A DNA stretch of 64,000 nt from Roseomonas aeriglobus (GTDB lineage: Bacteria > Pseudomonadota > Alphaproteobacteria > Sphingomonadales > Sphingomonadaceae). The notes below the pieces were generated by a model. It worked only from the letters and a program-made list of their open reading frames with translations. It was not told the origin of the DNA and did no database searches. Positions 53,172 to 61,674 of this stretch are shown here, in pieces. The translations under genes and the position numbers were made by a program. Numbering within the stretch: the stretch's first letter is position 1; every line of letters begins with the position of its first letter. The DNA lies in the NCBI GenBank assembly GCA_016937575.1, contig JAFHKN010000002.1, positions 992,001 through 1,056,000 of the forward strand, given 5' to 3'.

Positions 53172-53797
53172 GCGGCGAGGGACCAGAACCCCAGGCGATC
53201 CGCAAGCTCGCTCCTGGCAAGCTCGTCATCGCCAGCCATAACGAGGGCAAGGTCCGCGAAATTCGTGAACTGCTGCTGCCCTATGGCATGGATGTCGTCT
53301 CGGCGGGCGAACTCGACCTGCCCGAGCCCGAGGAGACCGGCACGACCTTCGTCGCTAATGCCGAGCTGAAAGCGCTGCAGGCGGCCGACCTGTCGGGTTT
53401 TCCGGCGCTCAGCGACGACAGCGGGCTGTGCGTCGAGGCGCTGGGCGGTGACCCCGGCATCTTTTCCGCGCGCTGGGGCGGGCCGGACAAGGACTTCGGA
53501 CACGCGATGCGGCTGGTCGAGGACCGGCTGGCAGAGAAGGGCCCCGAAGCTTCCCGCGATGCGCACTTCATCTGCGCGCTGGCGCTGGCCTGGCCCGACG
53601 GGCATGTCGAATGGTTCGAAGGCCGGGTCGACGGCACGCTCGTCTGGCCGCCCCGTGGGGACAAGGGGCATGGCTATGATCCGGTCTTCGTCGCCAACGG
53701 TCATGACGAAACCTTCGGCGAAATGGATCAGGCGGTGAAGAACGACATCAGCCACCGTGCGGACGCCTTCCGCCAGTTGGTCGCGGCGGTTTTCTGA
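53168..53797 (+). CDS. rdgB: XTP/dITP pyrophosphatase
   Basis: 209 aa. A house-cleaning enzyme that hydrolyses XTP and d[23 protein letters not shown] is the substrate-loop start, [20 protein letters not shown] the metal site, and [20 protein letters not shown] with [11 protein letters not shown] the base-binding end. It overlaps rph by four bases. Its TGA probably overlaps the start of the nucleosidase gene. Confidence 0.96.
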   Translation: MSGEGPEPQAIRKLAPGKLVIASHNEGKVREIRELLLPYGMDVVSAGELDLPEPEETGTTFVANAELKALQAADLSGFPALSDDSGLCVEALGGDPGIFSARWGGPDKDFGHAMRLVEDRLAEKGPEASRDAHFICALALAWPDGHVEWFEGRVDGTLVWPPRGDKGHGYDPVFVANGHDETFGEMDQAVKNDISHRADAFRQLVAAVF

Positions 53798-54582
53798 CCC
53801 CGCTTACGCTGCTTCTCGTCGCCTTTCCCCCCGAATGGGTGGCGATGGTGCCGCATGTGGAGGTGGCGGAGGAGCATTACCTGCACGGCCGCACGGTGAT
53901 CGTCGGTCGGATGGCGGGTCGCGACGTCATTCTGGCGCAGACCGGCGTCAGCATGGTCAACGCAGCGATGACGACGCAGGCGCTGCTCGATCGCTTCGCC
54001 GTGTCGCGGATCGTCGTGTCCGGCGTCGGCGGCGGGCTCGACCCGGCGAACGATGTCGGGCGCGTGCTGGCGCCGGCACGATGGGGGCAGTTTCTGGAGG
54101 TCGGGATGGGCCGCGCGACGCCCACGGGGCCCGTGCTGCCGCCGCTGCCCGGCGCAACCGATCTGCCGCCCTTCGGCATGATGATCCCGCGCGATGTGAT
54201 CGTAGGGCACGCGGACGAAGCGGAACGCGGGCGCCGCTGGTTTGATGCGGATCCGGTGTTGCTCGAAGTCGCCCGATCGTTCGAGAGCACGCATGACTTG
54301 CGCGTCGGCGGAGCGGGTCTGAGCGGAACGGCGTTCGTCGATAATGCGGCGTACCGCGACTATCTCCACGCGACGTTCGGTGCATCGGTGCTCGACATGG
54401 AAAGCGCCGCCGTCGCGCAGGTCGCTTTCGCGAACCGCGTGCCCTTCATCGTTTTCCGCAGTCTGTCCGACCTGGCGGGGGGCGAAGACCATGCGAACCA
54501 CCTGCCCGACTGGCTGGACCGCGCGTGCGCCAATGTCGCTTCGGTGACACGCGCCTTCATCGCCGCGCTGTCCGACGAATAA
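53794..54582 (+). CDS. 5'-methylthioadenosine/S-adenosylhomocysteine nucleosidase-like phosphorylase
   Basis: About 262 aa, PNP/UDP phosphorylase fold. [20 protein letters not shown] holds the Gly-rich strand. The ribose-binding Glu and the adjacent Met lie in [20 protein letters not shown], with the purine-binding Asp in [10 protein letters not shown]. The frame opens well upstream of the first standard start (GTG at 53839), and the residues before it ([11 protein letters not shown]) look like the first strand of the fold. A CTG at 53794 overlapping the rdgB TGA is therefore the likely start, which would be unusual; GTG 53839 remains possible. Function, whether MTA, SAH or hopanoid-type adenosine cleavage, is not settled. 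Confidence 0.8.
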   Translation: MTPLTLLLVAFPPEWVAMVPHVEVAEEHYLHGRTVIVGRMAGRDVILAQTGVSMVNAAMTTQALLDRFAVSRIVVSGVGGGLDPANDVGRVLAPARWGQFLEVGMGRATPTGPVLPPLPGATDLPPFGMMIPRDVIVGHADEAERGRRWFDADPVLLEVARSFESTHDLRVGGAGLSGTAFVDNAAYRDYLHATFGASVLDMESAAVAQVAFANRVPFIVFRSLSDLAGGEDHANHLPDWLDRACANVASVTRAFIAALSDE

Positions 54583-54587
54583 AAGAG

Positions 54588-54618
54588 GCGGCCCGGCAGG
54601 GGAGGGGCGCCGGGCCGC
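54588..54618 (+). terminator. GC hairpin after the nucleosidase gene
   Basis: GCGGCCCGGC, an 11-base loop, GCCGGGCCGC: a perfect 10-bp stem six bases after the stop codon. No T-run follows, so it could stop transcription with help or only protect the 3' end. Confidence 0.55.
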
Positions 54619-54747
54619 ACGAGTCTGCGCCTGGTCTTGGGAGCTTCCGAGCGCTGACGTCGGTATATTCCCATCGTGGCGATGGGAGAAGCGAGGGCTC
54701 CTTTTGCCGACCCAAGCCCGACTTTCAGCCGCCATAGTCGATCAACG

Positions 54748-54783
54748 AAAAACCGCGCCGGCTCTGATCGAGCCGACGCGGTT
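54748..54783 (-). terminator. Rho-independent terminator for the 54809 lipoprotein gene
   Basis: On the minus strand: AAACCGCGTCGGCTC, GATCA loop, GAGCCGGCGCGGTTTTT. Stem of about 15 pairs with one mismatch and a T-run, 25 bases beyond the stop codon. Confidence 0.85.
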
Positions 54784-54808
54784 TCGTAATCCGGCGATGC
54801 CGAAACGC

Positions 54809-55051
54809 TTAGAGCGTGTTGGCGACCGTGTTTCCGGCAGCGTCGGCTGCGTTCAGCGTATCCGCTGCGGCGTTGTCGAGCGTCGCGTCGGTCGCATTCA
54901 GCGTATCGACCGCGGTCAGGTTTTCCGAAAGCGGCAGCTCTTCGTTCAGCACGACGTCGTTGCTGACGTTGGTTTCGGCCGACTTGTCGCCGCAGGCCGA
55001 CAGCGCGAGAGCAGCGGCGACGGCGAGCGGAGCGATTGCGAACTTCTTCAT
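54809..55051 (-). CDS. Small Asn/Ala/Asp-rich lipoprotein
   Basis: 80 aa. Lipoprotein signal MKKFAIAPLAVAAALALSAC with the lipobox Cys at residue 20. The mature part is a run of short repeats built around LNxxDA and TxN (ELPLSENLTAVDTLNATDAT, then LNAADAAGNTVANTL), acidic and without Cys. Such small acidic lipoproteins are frequent in sphingomonads; the function is unknown. It has its own terminator and is not coupled to its neighbours. Confidence 0.7.
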   Translation of the reverse strand: MKKFAIAPLAVAAALALSACGDKSAETNVSNDVVLNEELPLSENLTAVDTLNATDATLDNAAADTLNAADAAGNTVANTL

Positions 55052-55182
55052 CGATTTTCCCCTTCAAACGGCAGGCCGCGGCGCGGCTGCCCCCCACTCG
55101 AGGCGCGAGTGTCGGTTGGCGGTCCTAAGCCAATTCCCATCCTTACGATAGGATAGAAAAACTTGAGGGCTCTCGACCCTGG

Positions 55183-56541
55183 TTAGGCAAATAGCCCTAG
55201 CGGCCCGCGCCCGTTGGCGGTCCATGTCGACCAGTTGGGAAGGACATAGCCGAGGTCACCGTCCGCCACCCCGTGCCACTTCGCGATCGCGCCCAGATAT
55301 TCCTCCTGCGCAATCGTCGGGATGAACCGGCCTTCGGATGAAACGTCGTCGGCCCCCCCCAGCACGGTCGAGGGATAGATGCCATGCGCCAGTTTCGGCC
55401 GCAGGTTGCCCGAAACGACCAAATGGTTGCTGCCCCAGGCGTGGTCGGTGCCCATCTGGGCATTGCCTCTGAACGTGCGGCCAAAATCGCTCATCGTGAA
55501 TGCGGTGACGTTCTCCGCCATGCCCATCGACTTCATCGCCTTGTAGAAGGCGGCGAGGGCCATCGCGAGCTCGCCGAGCAAATTGGCGTGGGTGCCGGTG
55601 GACGTATCGGTGTTCACCTGGGTCGAGTGATTGTCGTAACCACCCTGCGTCACGAAGAAGGTCTGGCGGTCGTGGCCCAGAGTCGATCGCGCCTCGATCA
55701 ACCGCGCGACGCGCAGCAGTTGCCGGGCGACGTCGCTGGTCAGCGTTGCGCCCGTTGTCGGATTGACGAAGAACGCATCGACGCTGCTGGTCGCGGTCAG
55801 GATCGAGTTGGCGGTCGTCGCCTGTGTGTAGGCGGACGTGATCTGCTTCGCGGTGACGTCGGCAATGGTGCCCATGCCGGCGGCGCTGGCAAAGGCATCG
55901 ATCGCGCTGTTCTTGGCCGAAATGCCTGCACTATAGCCGGTGCGCGACAGCGTGCCGGTCGATGGCAGGATCAGCGGCGAACTGCGCTGGCCGATGACCG
56001 CCAGGTTCGAACCGCCGAGCGAGATCAACGCCGGCGTCGCTGTCTGCGCGGCGCGATCCGCGATCCGGCCCATGAAGCCGTCGAAATTGTCGCTACGCGC
56101 CCGCAGCCCCTGCCAATGCGCCTGCTCGTCCGAATGGCTCTGCAGGTTGGTCGGGCGCAGGTCGCTGCGGCTTTGGTACAGCGACTTGTTCAGCGGGGCG
56201 TAGAGCGTGCCGGTGTTGAGAACCACATTCAGCGCGCCTTCCGCCCACACGCTGTTCAGCGCCGACATCGCCGGATGCAGGGCAAAGGCCGAGCCATCGA
56301 GCGCGGTCAGCTTGTTCTGCGCGAGCGCCACGGTGCCGCGCGAACTCGCATAGCCCGCGTAGCGGCTGTCGGTCGGCACGACCATGTTCCAGCCGTCGTT
56401 GCCGCCGAACAGGAACACGCCGACCATGGCGCGGTAGCTGCCGTTGGGCGCAGCAGAAGCGGTTCGGGCAAGCTGACCAAGTGCGGCCGCCGCACCGGTG
56501 CCGGCGATGAAGGTAGCGAAATCGCGACGGGTGAGTTTCAT
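55183..56541 (-). CDS. DUF1501 domain-containing secreted protein
   Basis: 452 aa. Twin-arginine signal TRRDFATFIAGTGAAAALGQ, so it is exported folded. GVFLFGGNDGWNMVVPTDSR starts the DUF1501 domain, a sulfatase/alkaline-phosphatase-like fold; FFVTQGGYDNHSTQVNTDTS and TMSDFGRTFRGNAQMGTDHA carry conserved His, Asp and Thr that would bind metal. It follows the DUF1800 gene by 14 bases, and the two families are nearly always neighbours. Their joint role is unknown. Confidence 0.9.
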   Translation of the reverse strand: MKLTRRDFATFIAGTGAAAALGQLARTASAAPNGSYRAMVGVFLFGGNDGWNMVVPTDSRYAGYASSRGTVALAQNKLTALDGSAFALHPAMSALNSVWAEGALNVVLNTGTLYAPLNKSLYQSRSDLRPTNLQSHSDEQAHWQGLRARSDNFDGFMGRIADRAAQTATPALISLGGSNLAVIGQRSSPLILPSTGTLSRTGYSAGISAKNSAIDAFASAAGMGTIADVTAKQITSAYTQATTANSILTATSSVDAFFVNPTTGATLTSDVARQLLRVARLIEARSTLGHDRQTFFVTQGGYDNHSTQVNTDTSTGTHANLLGELAMALAAFYKAMKSMGMAENVTAFTMSDFGRTFRGNAQMGTDHAWGSNHLVVSGNLRPKLAHGIYPSTVLGGADDVSSEGRFIPTIAQEEYLGAIAKWHGVADGDLGYVLPNWSTWTANGRGPLGLFA

Positions 56542-56555
56542 GTCTCGCTTGCCCT

Positions 56556-58274
56556 TTACCGGTCGACCAGGAACAGCGGGCTGGTGCCCACGATATAGAG
56601 CATCATCTGCGCGCGGCGTCGGGCCTGCAGTGTAGCGTCGGCATTGGTGATCGCCGCAGCCGCCGCCTTCAGCGCCGTCTTCTGTGCATCGGTCATCGTG
56701 TTGGCCATCATGAGCAGGTTGATCCGCGCGATCATCGCGTCGGTATCGGTGCCCAGTGCCTCCCAAGCGCCCCATTCGGTCTTGCTGCCGACCCAGCCGG
56801 GAATGCCCGGATTGGTCGTGAATTCGCTGCGTGTCTGATCGCCCGAGATCGTCCAGTTATAGACGAAATTATGGAAGCGCGTGACGTTCGACGTCGTCAT
56901 CAGCTTCGACGGACCGCTCTTGAGCGACGTGTTGCCGGGCAGCGGATAGTCGGGTGGATAGAAATTGAAGACGCTCGGCGATCGGAAGACGGGCTGCGCC
57001 AGGTTCGAGTCCTGGGTGACGAAGGCATAGCCATCCGTCGTCATCCCGACCGCGCGCATCAGCGAGGTCATCAGCAGGATGGGTTCCTTGACCTTTCCAT
57101 CGGATGCGCCGGTCCGCGAGGCCCCTCGCGCTTCGCTATCGGTCAGGATCGCGCGAACAACCGCCTTCATGTCGCCGCGCACGCCTGACCCATTGTCGGC
57201 GAACTTCGCGGCCACACGACCGACATAGGCAGCCGAGGGGTTGGACGTGACCAGCTGCTGGATCAGCGCCTTCGACACATAGGGCGCGGTCGACGCGTTG
57301 TTGAACGCCGCCTCGACCGCCGCCTTGACGCTGTCCGACTGCGACGCGCCGGCGGGAACGGTGGTGCCGAGAAACGTCTTGACGCCGGTATCGTAGCGCG
57401 TCGCGATCTCGATCATCGGCTTCGAATAGTCACGCTGATTATTGTCGGTGATCGCGGCACCGGACAGTCGCGGATAGGTCCAGCCGGTCAGCGCTTTGGC
57501 GACACCCTTGATGTCATCGGTGGTGTAGGTGGGGATTGCCGCGCCGGTCGCGTCGAGCTTGCGGGTGCCGTCCATGTTCAGCTGGTCGGGACCCATGCTG
57601 AAGAGTTGCAGCATTTCGCGCGCATAATTTTCCGACGGCGCGGTGCGATTGCTGTCCGCCATGTCGAGATAATCGCCCATGAAACTCGACATGGTGACGT
57701 TCATCAACAGGTCGCGATAATTGCCGAAGGCGCCGTCGAGCAGAATCTGATTATAGGCAGCGATGCCGTTCGTTTCGTTCACTTCGGTCTCGGAAGCGAC
57801 GAGGATCTGGCTGAGTGCGAAAGCGACACGCTGCTTCAGCTGGTCCGGTGCGACCATGGCGTCCGCGTAGAACCGCATCGCGACAGGCTCGCGGCTGAAA
57901 TACTTGCGGTTACAGGCGGTGTCGGTGCTGCCCGTGCAGAAATTCTGCGCGACGCCGGTCGATGCGGCGATGTCGTCATATCTGCTGCCGGTCGCTGCGA
58001 ACTGCTCATCGATCCAGCCGTTGATCCCGAGCGCCACAATGCGGTTCACCACGTCGGGCGTCGGCCCGAACGTCGCCTGCTGGGCCAGGCGCACGGCGTC
58101 CTGCGTACTGACCGGGGTCGGGGTGGGGGATGCGGTTGGCGTCGGTGTCGGCGTCACGCTGACGAGGCCGCCGCCCGAACCGCCCGAACTTCCGCCGCCG
58201 CCGCACGCGGACAGCGCGGCAAGCGCCACGAAAGATACCACGAGCCGCCCGGCCCGCCGCTGCATCACAGCCAT
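56556..58274 (-). CDS. DUF1800 domain-containing lipoprotein
   Basis: 572 aa. A lipobox (FVALAALSAC) precedes a low-complexity linker of Gly/Ser and then of Thr-Pro repeats (VTPTPTPTASPTPTPV). The DUF1800 domain starts at AVRLAQQATFGPTPDVVNRI, with YARELLQLFSMG in ENYAREMLQLFSMGPDQL and the C-terminal FNFYPPDYPLPG. The linker suggests a domain held away from the membrane. It is the first gene of the DUF1800-DUF1501 pair. ATG at 58274 is used; a GTG at 58295 and an ATG at 58265 are also in frame. Confidence 0.9.
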   Translation of the reverse strand: MAVMQRRAGRLVVSFVALAALSACGGGGSSGGSGGGLVSVTPTPTPTASPTPTPVSTQDAVRLAQQATFGPTPDVVNRIVALGINGWIDEQFAATGSRYDDIAASTGVAQNFCTGSTDTACNRKYFSREPVAMRFYADAMVAPDQLKQRVAFALSQILVASETEVNETNGIAAYNQILLDGAFGNYRDLLMNVTMSSFMGDYLDMADSNRTAPSENYAREMLQLFSMGPDQLNMDGTRKLDATGAAIPTYTTDDIKGVAKALTGWTYPRLSGAAITDNNQRDYSKPMIEIATRYDTGVKTFLGTTVPAGASQSDSVKAAVEAAFNNASTAPYVSKALIQQLVTSNPSAAYVGRVAAKFADNGSGVRGDMKAVVRAILTDSEARGASRTGASDGKVKEPILLMTSLMRAVGMTTDGYAFVTQDSNLAQPVFRSPSVFNFYPPDYPLPGNTSLKSGPSKLMTTSNVTRFHNFVYNWTISGDQTRSEFTTNPGIPGWVGSKTEWGAWEALGTDTDAMIARINLLMMANTMTDAQKTALKAAAAAITNADATLQARRRAQMMLYIVGTSPLFLVDR

Positions 58275-58611
58275 GAGATCATCCCCGCCCGACACGATCC
58301 GCGCGCCGGCCCCGAGAGCTACATAACTGAAATCACACGTCGCTGGAAGCGGTTAACGTGGCTAAGTGCTTGTTTACACTATGGTTGCGCGCCGAGAGGT
58401 TCGATCAGCACGACCGGCTGCATTGAGGTAGGACGGGACAGTGTCTTAACATTGTCGCGTAAATCATTCGCGACGAACAAAAGGGCGACCCGTTGCCGGA
58501 TCGCCCCTTCGATAGCTTTGGCCGCGACGCCCATCGGACATGACCGGCATTGCCGATACTGTCGCCCGACGCGGCGAACGCGCGGATTGCTCGCGCAACC
58601 CGCAGGAACGC
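58275..58611. other. Intergenic region, no gene seen
   Basis: About 340 bases between the DUF1800 start and the rpsI stop. The part near 58320-58400 is relatively AT-rich and should hold the promoter of the DUF1800-DUF1501 unit; the only other structure is the rpsI terminator at 58479-58506. Frames on both strands are short and lack ribosome sites. Confidence 0.6.
58479..58506 (-). terminator. Rho-independent terminator after rpsI
   Basis: On the minus strand: GGGCGATCCG, GCAA loop, CGGGTCGCCC, then TTTTG. A 10-bp stem with one mismatch and a GNRA-type loop, about 105 bases downstream of the rpsI stop. Confidence 0.85.
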
Positions 58612-59142
58612 TTAGCGCTTCGAGAACTGGAAGCTGCGGCGAGCCTTCGCCTTGCCGTACTTCTTGCGCTCGACGGTACGGCTGTCGCGGGTCAGGAAGC
58701 CGGCTGCCTTGACCGGGCTGCGCAGCGCCGGCTCGTAGCGGGTGATCGCCTGAGCGATGCCGTGCTTGACCGCACCGGCCTGGCCCGACAGGCCGCCGCC
58801 CTTGACGGTGGCGACAACGTCATACTGACCTTCGCGACCCGCAACGCCGAACACCTGGTTGATGACCAGACGCAGCGTCGGACGCGCGAAATAGACTTCC
58901 TGATCGCGGCCATTGACCGTGATCTTGCCGGTGCCCGGCTTCAACCACACGCGGGCGACGGCATCCTTACGACGGCCGGTCGCATAGGCGCGGCCCTGCT
59001 TGTCGAGTTCCTGCGCACGCAGCGGAGTGGTCGGGGCGGCCTGAACGGTCGCGTCGGTCGCGGTGCCGGCAGTCTCGGTCGAGACAGGCTGGCCCTGGGC
59101 GATGGCGCCGAGGTCGGCGAGGGACTGGCGGTTATCGGACAT
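58612..59142 (-). CDS. rpsI: 30S ribosomal protein S9
   Basis: 176 aa. The S9 core is [20 protein letters not shown] to the C-terminal tail [17 protein letters not shown], whose last Lys-Arg contacts the P-site tRNA. The first 48 residues ([18 protein letters not shown] onward) are an extension rich in Thr, Ala and Gln that E. coli S9 lacks but many alphaproteobacteria have. Its ATG shares one base with the TAA of rplM (TAATG). Confidence 0.96.
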   Translation of the reverse strand: MSDNRQSLADLGAIAQGQPVSTETAGTATDATVQAAPTTPLRAQELDKQGRAYATGRRKDAVARVWLKPGTGKITVNGRDQEVYFARPTLRLVINQVFGVAGREGQYDVVATVKGGGLSGQAGAVKHGIAQAITRYEPALRSPVKAAGFLTRDSRTVERKKYGKAKARRSFQFSKR

Positions 59143-59621
59143 TATGCGCCCACCTTGTTCTTGCGGCTCAGCGCGGCCACGTCGAGGACTTCAGGGTTCT
59201 GGGCGGCGTGCGGATGCTCGCTGCCGGCGAAGATACGCAGGTTGCGCATCTGCTGACGACCCAGCGGGCCGCGCGGGATCATGCGCTCAACCGCCTTCTC
59301 CAGGACGCGCTCCGGGAAGCGGCCGTCGAGGATCTTGTCCGCGGTCACTTCCTTCAGGCCGCCCGGATAACCGGTGTGCTTGTAGTAGACCTTGTCGGTG
59401 CGCTTCTTGCCGGTGAACTGCACCTTGTCAGCGTTGATCACGATGACATTGTCACCGCAATCGACGTGCGGGGTGAAGCTCGTCTTGTGCTTGCCGCGCA
59501 GCAGGTTCGCGATGATGACCGCAGCGCGGCCCACCACCAGATTTTCGGCATCGATCAGATGCCACTTCTTCTCCACCTCGTGCGGCTTGGCCGACTTGGT
59601 GGTCTTCATCAGCGCCTTCAT
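59142..59621 (-). CDS. rplM: 50S ribosomal protein L13
   Basis: 159 aa. [40 protein letters not shown] and [20 protein letters not shown] are L13 signatures. It heads the rplM-rpsI operon, overlapping rpsI by one base. The C-terminus ([20 protein letters not shown]) is slightly longer than in E. coli. Confidence 0.97.
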   Translation of the reverse strand: MKALMKTTKSAKPHEVEKKWHLIDAENLVVGRAAVIIANLLRGKHKTSFTPHVDCGDNVIVINADKVQFTGKKRTDKVYYKHTGYPGGLKEVTADKILDGRFPERVLEKAVERMIPRGPLGRQQMRNLRIFAGSEHPHAAQNPEVLDVAALSRKNKVGA

Positions 59622-59756
59622 GGGCTAGACCCTCGTCAAATGCAGCGCGCCGCCCCAGACGTGGAGCGGCGCGGACAGGCGGCCAATGGGTCAAAGCGAC
59701 AAATAAGTCAAGCAAAGTGCGGCTTTGCTGACGGGTATCTAAATACCAGGGTAGAT

Positions 59757-60071
59757 TCAGCTCGTCGCGGTATCCACCCAATCCGCAACCGCGGCGTCGA
59801 CCTCGGCGATCATTGTCTCGATCACCGGCAGTTCGTAGCTGTGGAGGCGCAGGATGGCGGCGCGCAGCCGTCGGGCACGGATGCCGGCGGTCTTGAACGT
59901 CGCGGGCACTTCCTGTCCGCGCTCGACCTTGTCCGCCCAGCGATAGATCGACCGGCAGGGCGGGTGGATCGTGACGCACGCCGCAAGCCGTTCGGTCACC
60001 ATCGTCGATCCGATCCGTTCGGCCTCCGCGGCGTCGGCGAAGGTGACATGGACCAGCGCGATCGTGGCCAT
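59757..60071 (-). CDS. cutA: Divalent-cation tolerance protein CutA
   Basis: 104 aa, a ferredoxin-like trimer protein. ERLAACVTIHPPCRSIYRWA, then KVERGQEVPATFKTAGIRA and LHSYELPVIETMIAEVDAAV, are the family blocks. Reported links to copper tolerance in E. coli are weak and the true role is uncertain. The start overlaps the TGA of ctaA by one base, so the two are cotranslated, an unusual partner for heme A synthase. Confidence 0.9.
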   Translation of the reverse strand: MATIALVHVTFADAAEAERIGSTMVTERLAACVTIHPPCRSIYRWADKVERGQEVPATFKTAGIRARRLRAAILRLHSYELPVIETMIAEVDAAVADWVDTATS

Positions 60072-61108
60072 CACGTCCGCGCTCGACCCACGGCATGCGC
60101 CCCCGTCACCGTAGCGATCAGGACCAGCGCGCCCACCAACTGATGGAGCGCCGCCAGCCAGATCGGCACGCCCAGCACGACGGTGGCGATACCGAGCAGG
60201 ATCTGCGTGCCGACCGTCGCGTGGATCATGACCGCCGCGCGTCGGTCGCCCGCCTGCTTTGCAGCGCGCGCCAGGATCATCAGCCCGACGAAGGCGACGA
60301 AGGCCCACCACCGGTGGACGAAGTGCACGACGTAGGGATCGTTGATCAGCGCGTCAGGCACGCGGCGCGCGAAGAACTCGGCCGTGGGGAAAACGCGGCC
60401 GTTCATCAGCGGCCAGTCGCTGGCGGCAAGGCCCGCGTTCAGCCCGGCCATCAGCGCGCCGTAGAACAACTGGACGAAGAGCAGCACGATCGCGACCGCA
60501 CCGACGCGCGTCAGCGTCGCTGGCCGGGCCATGGGGTCGGCGGCGAGCGCGCGCAGGTTGCCCGCAACCCAGACGATCGCCGAGAGAATGATCAGCGCGA
60601 GGTTCAAGTGGATCGCCAGCCGGATGTGGCTGACATCGGTACGCTCGGCCAGCCCCGAGGTGACCATCCACCACCCCACGACGCCCTGCAGCCCGCCCAG
60701 CACCAGCAGTCCGACCAGCGGCCAACCATAGCCGCGCGGGATCGCCTTCTTCACCCAGAACCAGGCGAGCGGTACCGCAAAGGCCAGGCCGATCACGCGG
60801 CCCAACAGGCGGTGGAGATATTCCCAGAAGAAGATGCCCTTGAACTGGGCGAGCGTCATGCCCTGGTTCAGCTGCTGATATTCCGGGATGCGCTGGTATT
60901 TCGCGAACTCGGCCATCCACTGGGCTTCGGTCAACGGCGGGATGGCGCCGGTTACCGGCTTCCATTCGGTGATCGACAGCCCCGACTCGGTCAGCCGCGT
61001 GACCCCGCCGACCACGACCATCGCCACGATCAGCGCAGCGACGAAGTGCAGCCAGCGGACGAGGGCGGCCGGGCGGGCGGTGGGGGGATCGAGCGGGGGA
61101 CGAAGCAT
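60071..61108 (-). CDS. ctaA: Heme A synthase
   Basis: 345 aa with about eight membrane helices. It turns haem O into haem A for cytochrome aa3 oxidase. The family motifs are VVGGVTRLTESGLSITEWKP and FKGIFFWEYLHRLLGRVIGL with the haem-binding His, RLAIHLNLALIILSAIVW, and VVHFVHRWWAFVAFVGL with the second-half His. ATG at 61108 is used because an upstream TTG at 61153 adds residues with no family match. Confidence 0.95.
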   Translation of the reverse strand: MLRPPLDPPTARPAALVRWLHFVAALIVAMVVVGGVTRLTESGLSITEWKPVTGAIPPLTEAQWMAEFAKYQRIPEYQQLNQGMTLAQFKGIFFWEYLHRLLGRVIGLAFAVPLAWFWVKKAIPRGYGWPLVGLLVLGGLQGVVGWWMVTSGLAERTDVSHIRLAIHLNLALIILSAIVWVAGNLRALAADPMARPATLTRVGAVAIVLLFVQLFYGALMAGLNAGLAASDWPLMNGRVFPTAEFFARRVPDALINDPYVVHFVHRWWAFVAFVGLMILARAAKQAGDRRAAVMIHATVGTQILLGIATVVLGVPIWLAALHQLVGALVLIATVTGAHAVGRART

Positions 61109-61198
61109 CGCGCAGCGATTAGCCCAACGGGCGAAGCGCGCCAAGTTGGGCAATTTGTCCCAGTGGCGGGCGGCTCAATCAAAACCACCGATATCGCA

Positions 61199-61217
61199 GA
61201 TGTGATATTGTAACGTC
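61199..61217 (+). promoter_or_regulatory. Zur-like palindrome upstream of the MerC-family gene
   Basis: GATGTGATATTGTAACGTC, a 19-bp imperfect palindrome of the form GAYGTKAYA-T-TRTMACRTC. It resembles alphaproteobacterial Zur boxes (GTTATA/TATAAC type) and lies 16 bases before the ATG, where a repressor would block transcription. The match is by eye only. Confidence 0.45.
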
Positions 61218-61233
61218 GCGCGTTCGCGCCTAG

Positions 61234-61623
61234 ATGGACGTTCGGATGGCACAGTCGACTCGCCTTTGGTGGACCTGGCTCGGCCTCGATCGCATCGCGA
61301 TCGGGTTGTCTGGGCTATGCCTGGTCCATTGCCTGGCGACCGCCGTGCTGCTGGCGCTCGCGTCGGCGGCGGGCGGGATGCTGCTCGATCCCCATTTTCA
61401 CGAGATCGGGCTGGCGCTTGCCATTCCTCTAGGCGCGGTGGCGCTGGGGCGGGGGATGTGGACTCACGGCTATATGATGCCGTCCGCGGTCGGGGCGTTG
61501 GGCCTGGGGGTAATGGCCGGGTCGCTGACGCTGCCGCATGGCGACAGCGAAGTGCTCTACACCATGCTCGGCGTCGGGCTGCTCGCGCTCGGCCACGACC
61601 TCAACCGTCGCGCGCACGCCTGA
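61234..61623 (+). CDS. MerC-family membrane protein
   Basis: 129 aa with four membrane helices. LDRIAIGLSGLCLVHCLATA in helix 1 has the Cys and the adjacent His-Cys typical of MerC, while FHEIGLALAIPLGAVALGRG and TMLGVGLLALGHDLNRRAHA are the remaining helices. MerC carries mercury in mer operons, but this stand-alone sphingomonad type lacks mer neighbours and is probably linked to zinc or another metal. The Zur-like palindrome upstream supports that. A second ATG at 61246 (MAQSTRLWW) is possible. Confidence 0.82.
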   Translation: MDVRMAQSTRLWWTWLGLDRIAIGLSGLCLVHCLATAVLLALASAAGGMLLDPHFHEIGLALAIPLGAVALGRGMWTHGYMMPSAVGALGLGVMAGSLTLPHGDSEVLYTMLGVGLLALGHDLNRRAHA

Positions 61624-61674
61624 CGGCAAAGACCGACGATTGCCCTCGGGCGCGCGTCAATCTAGGTGGCGCGC

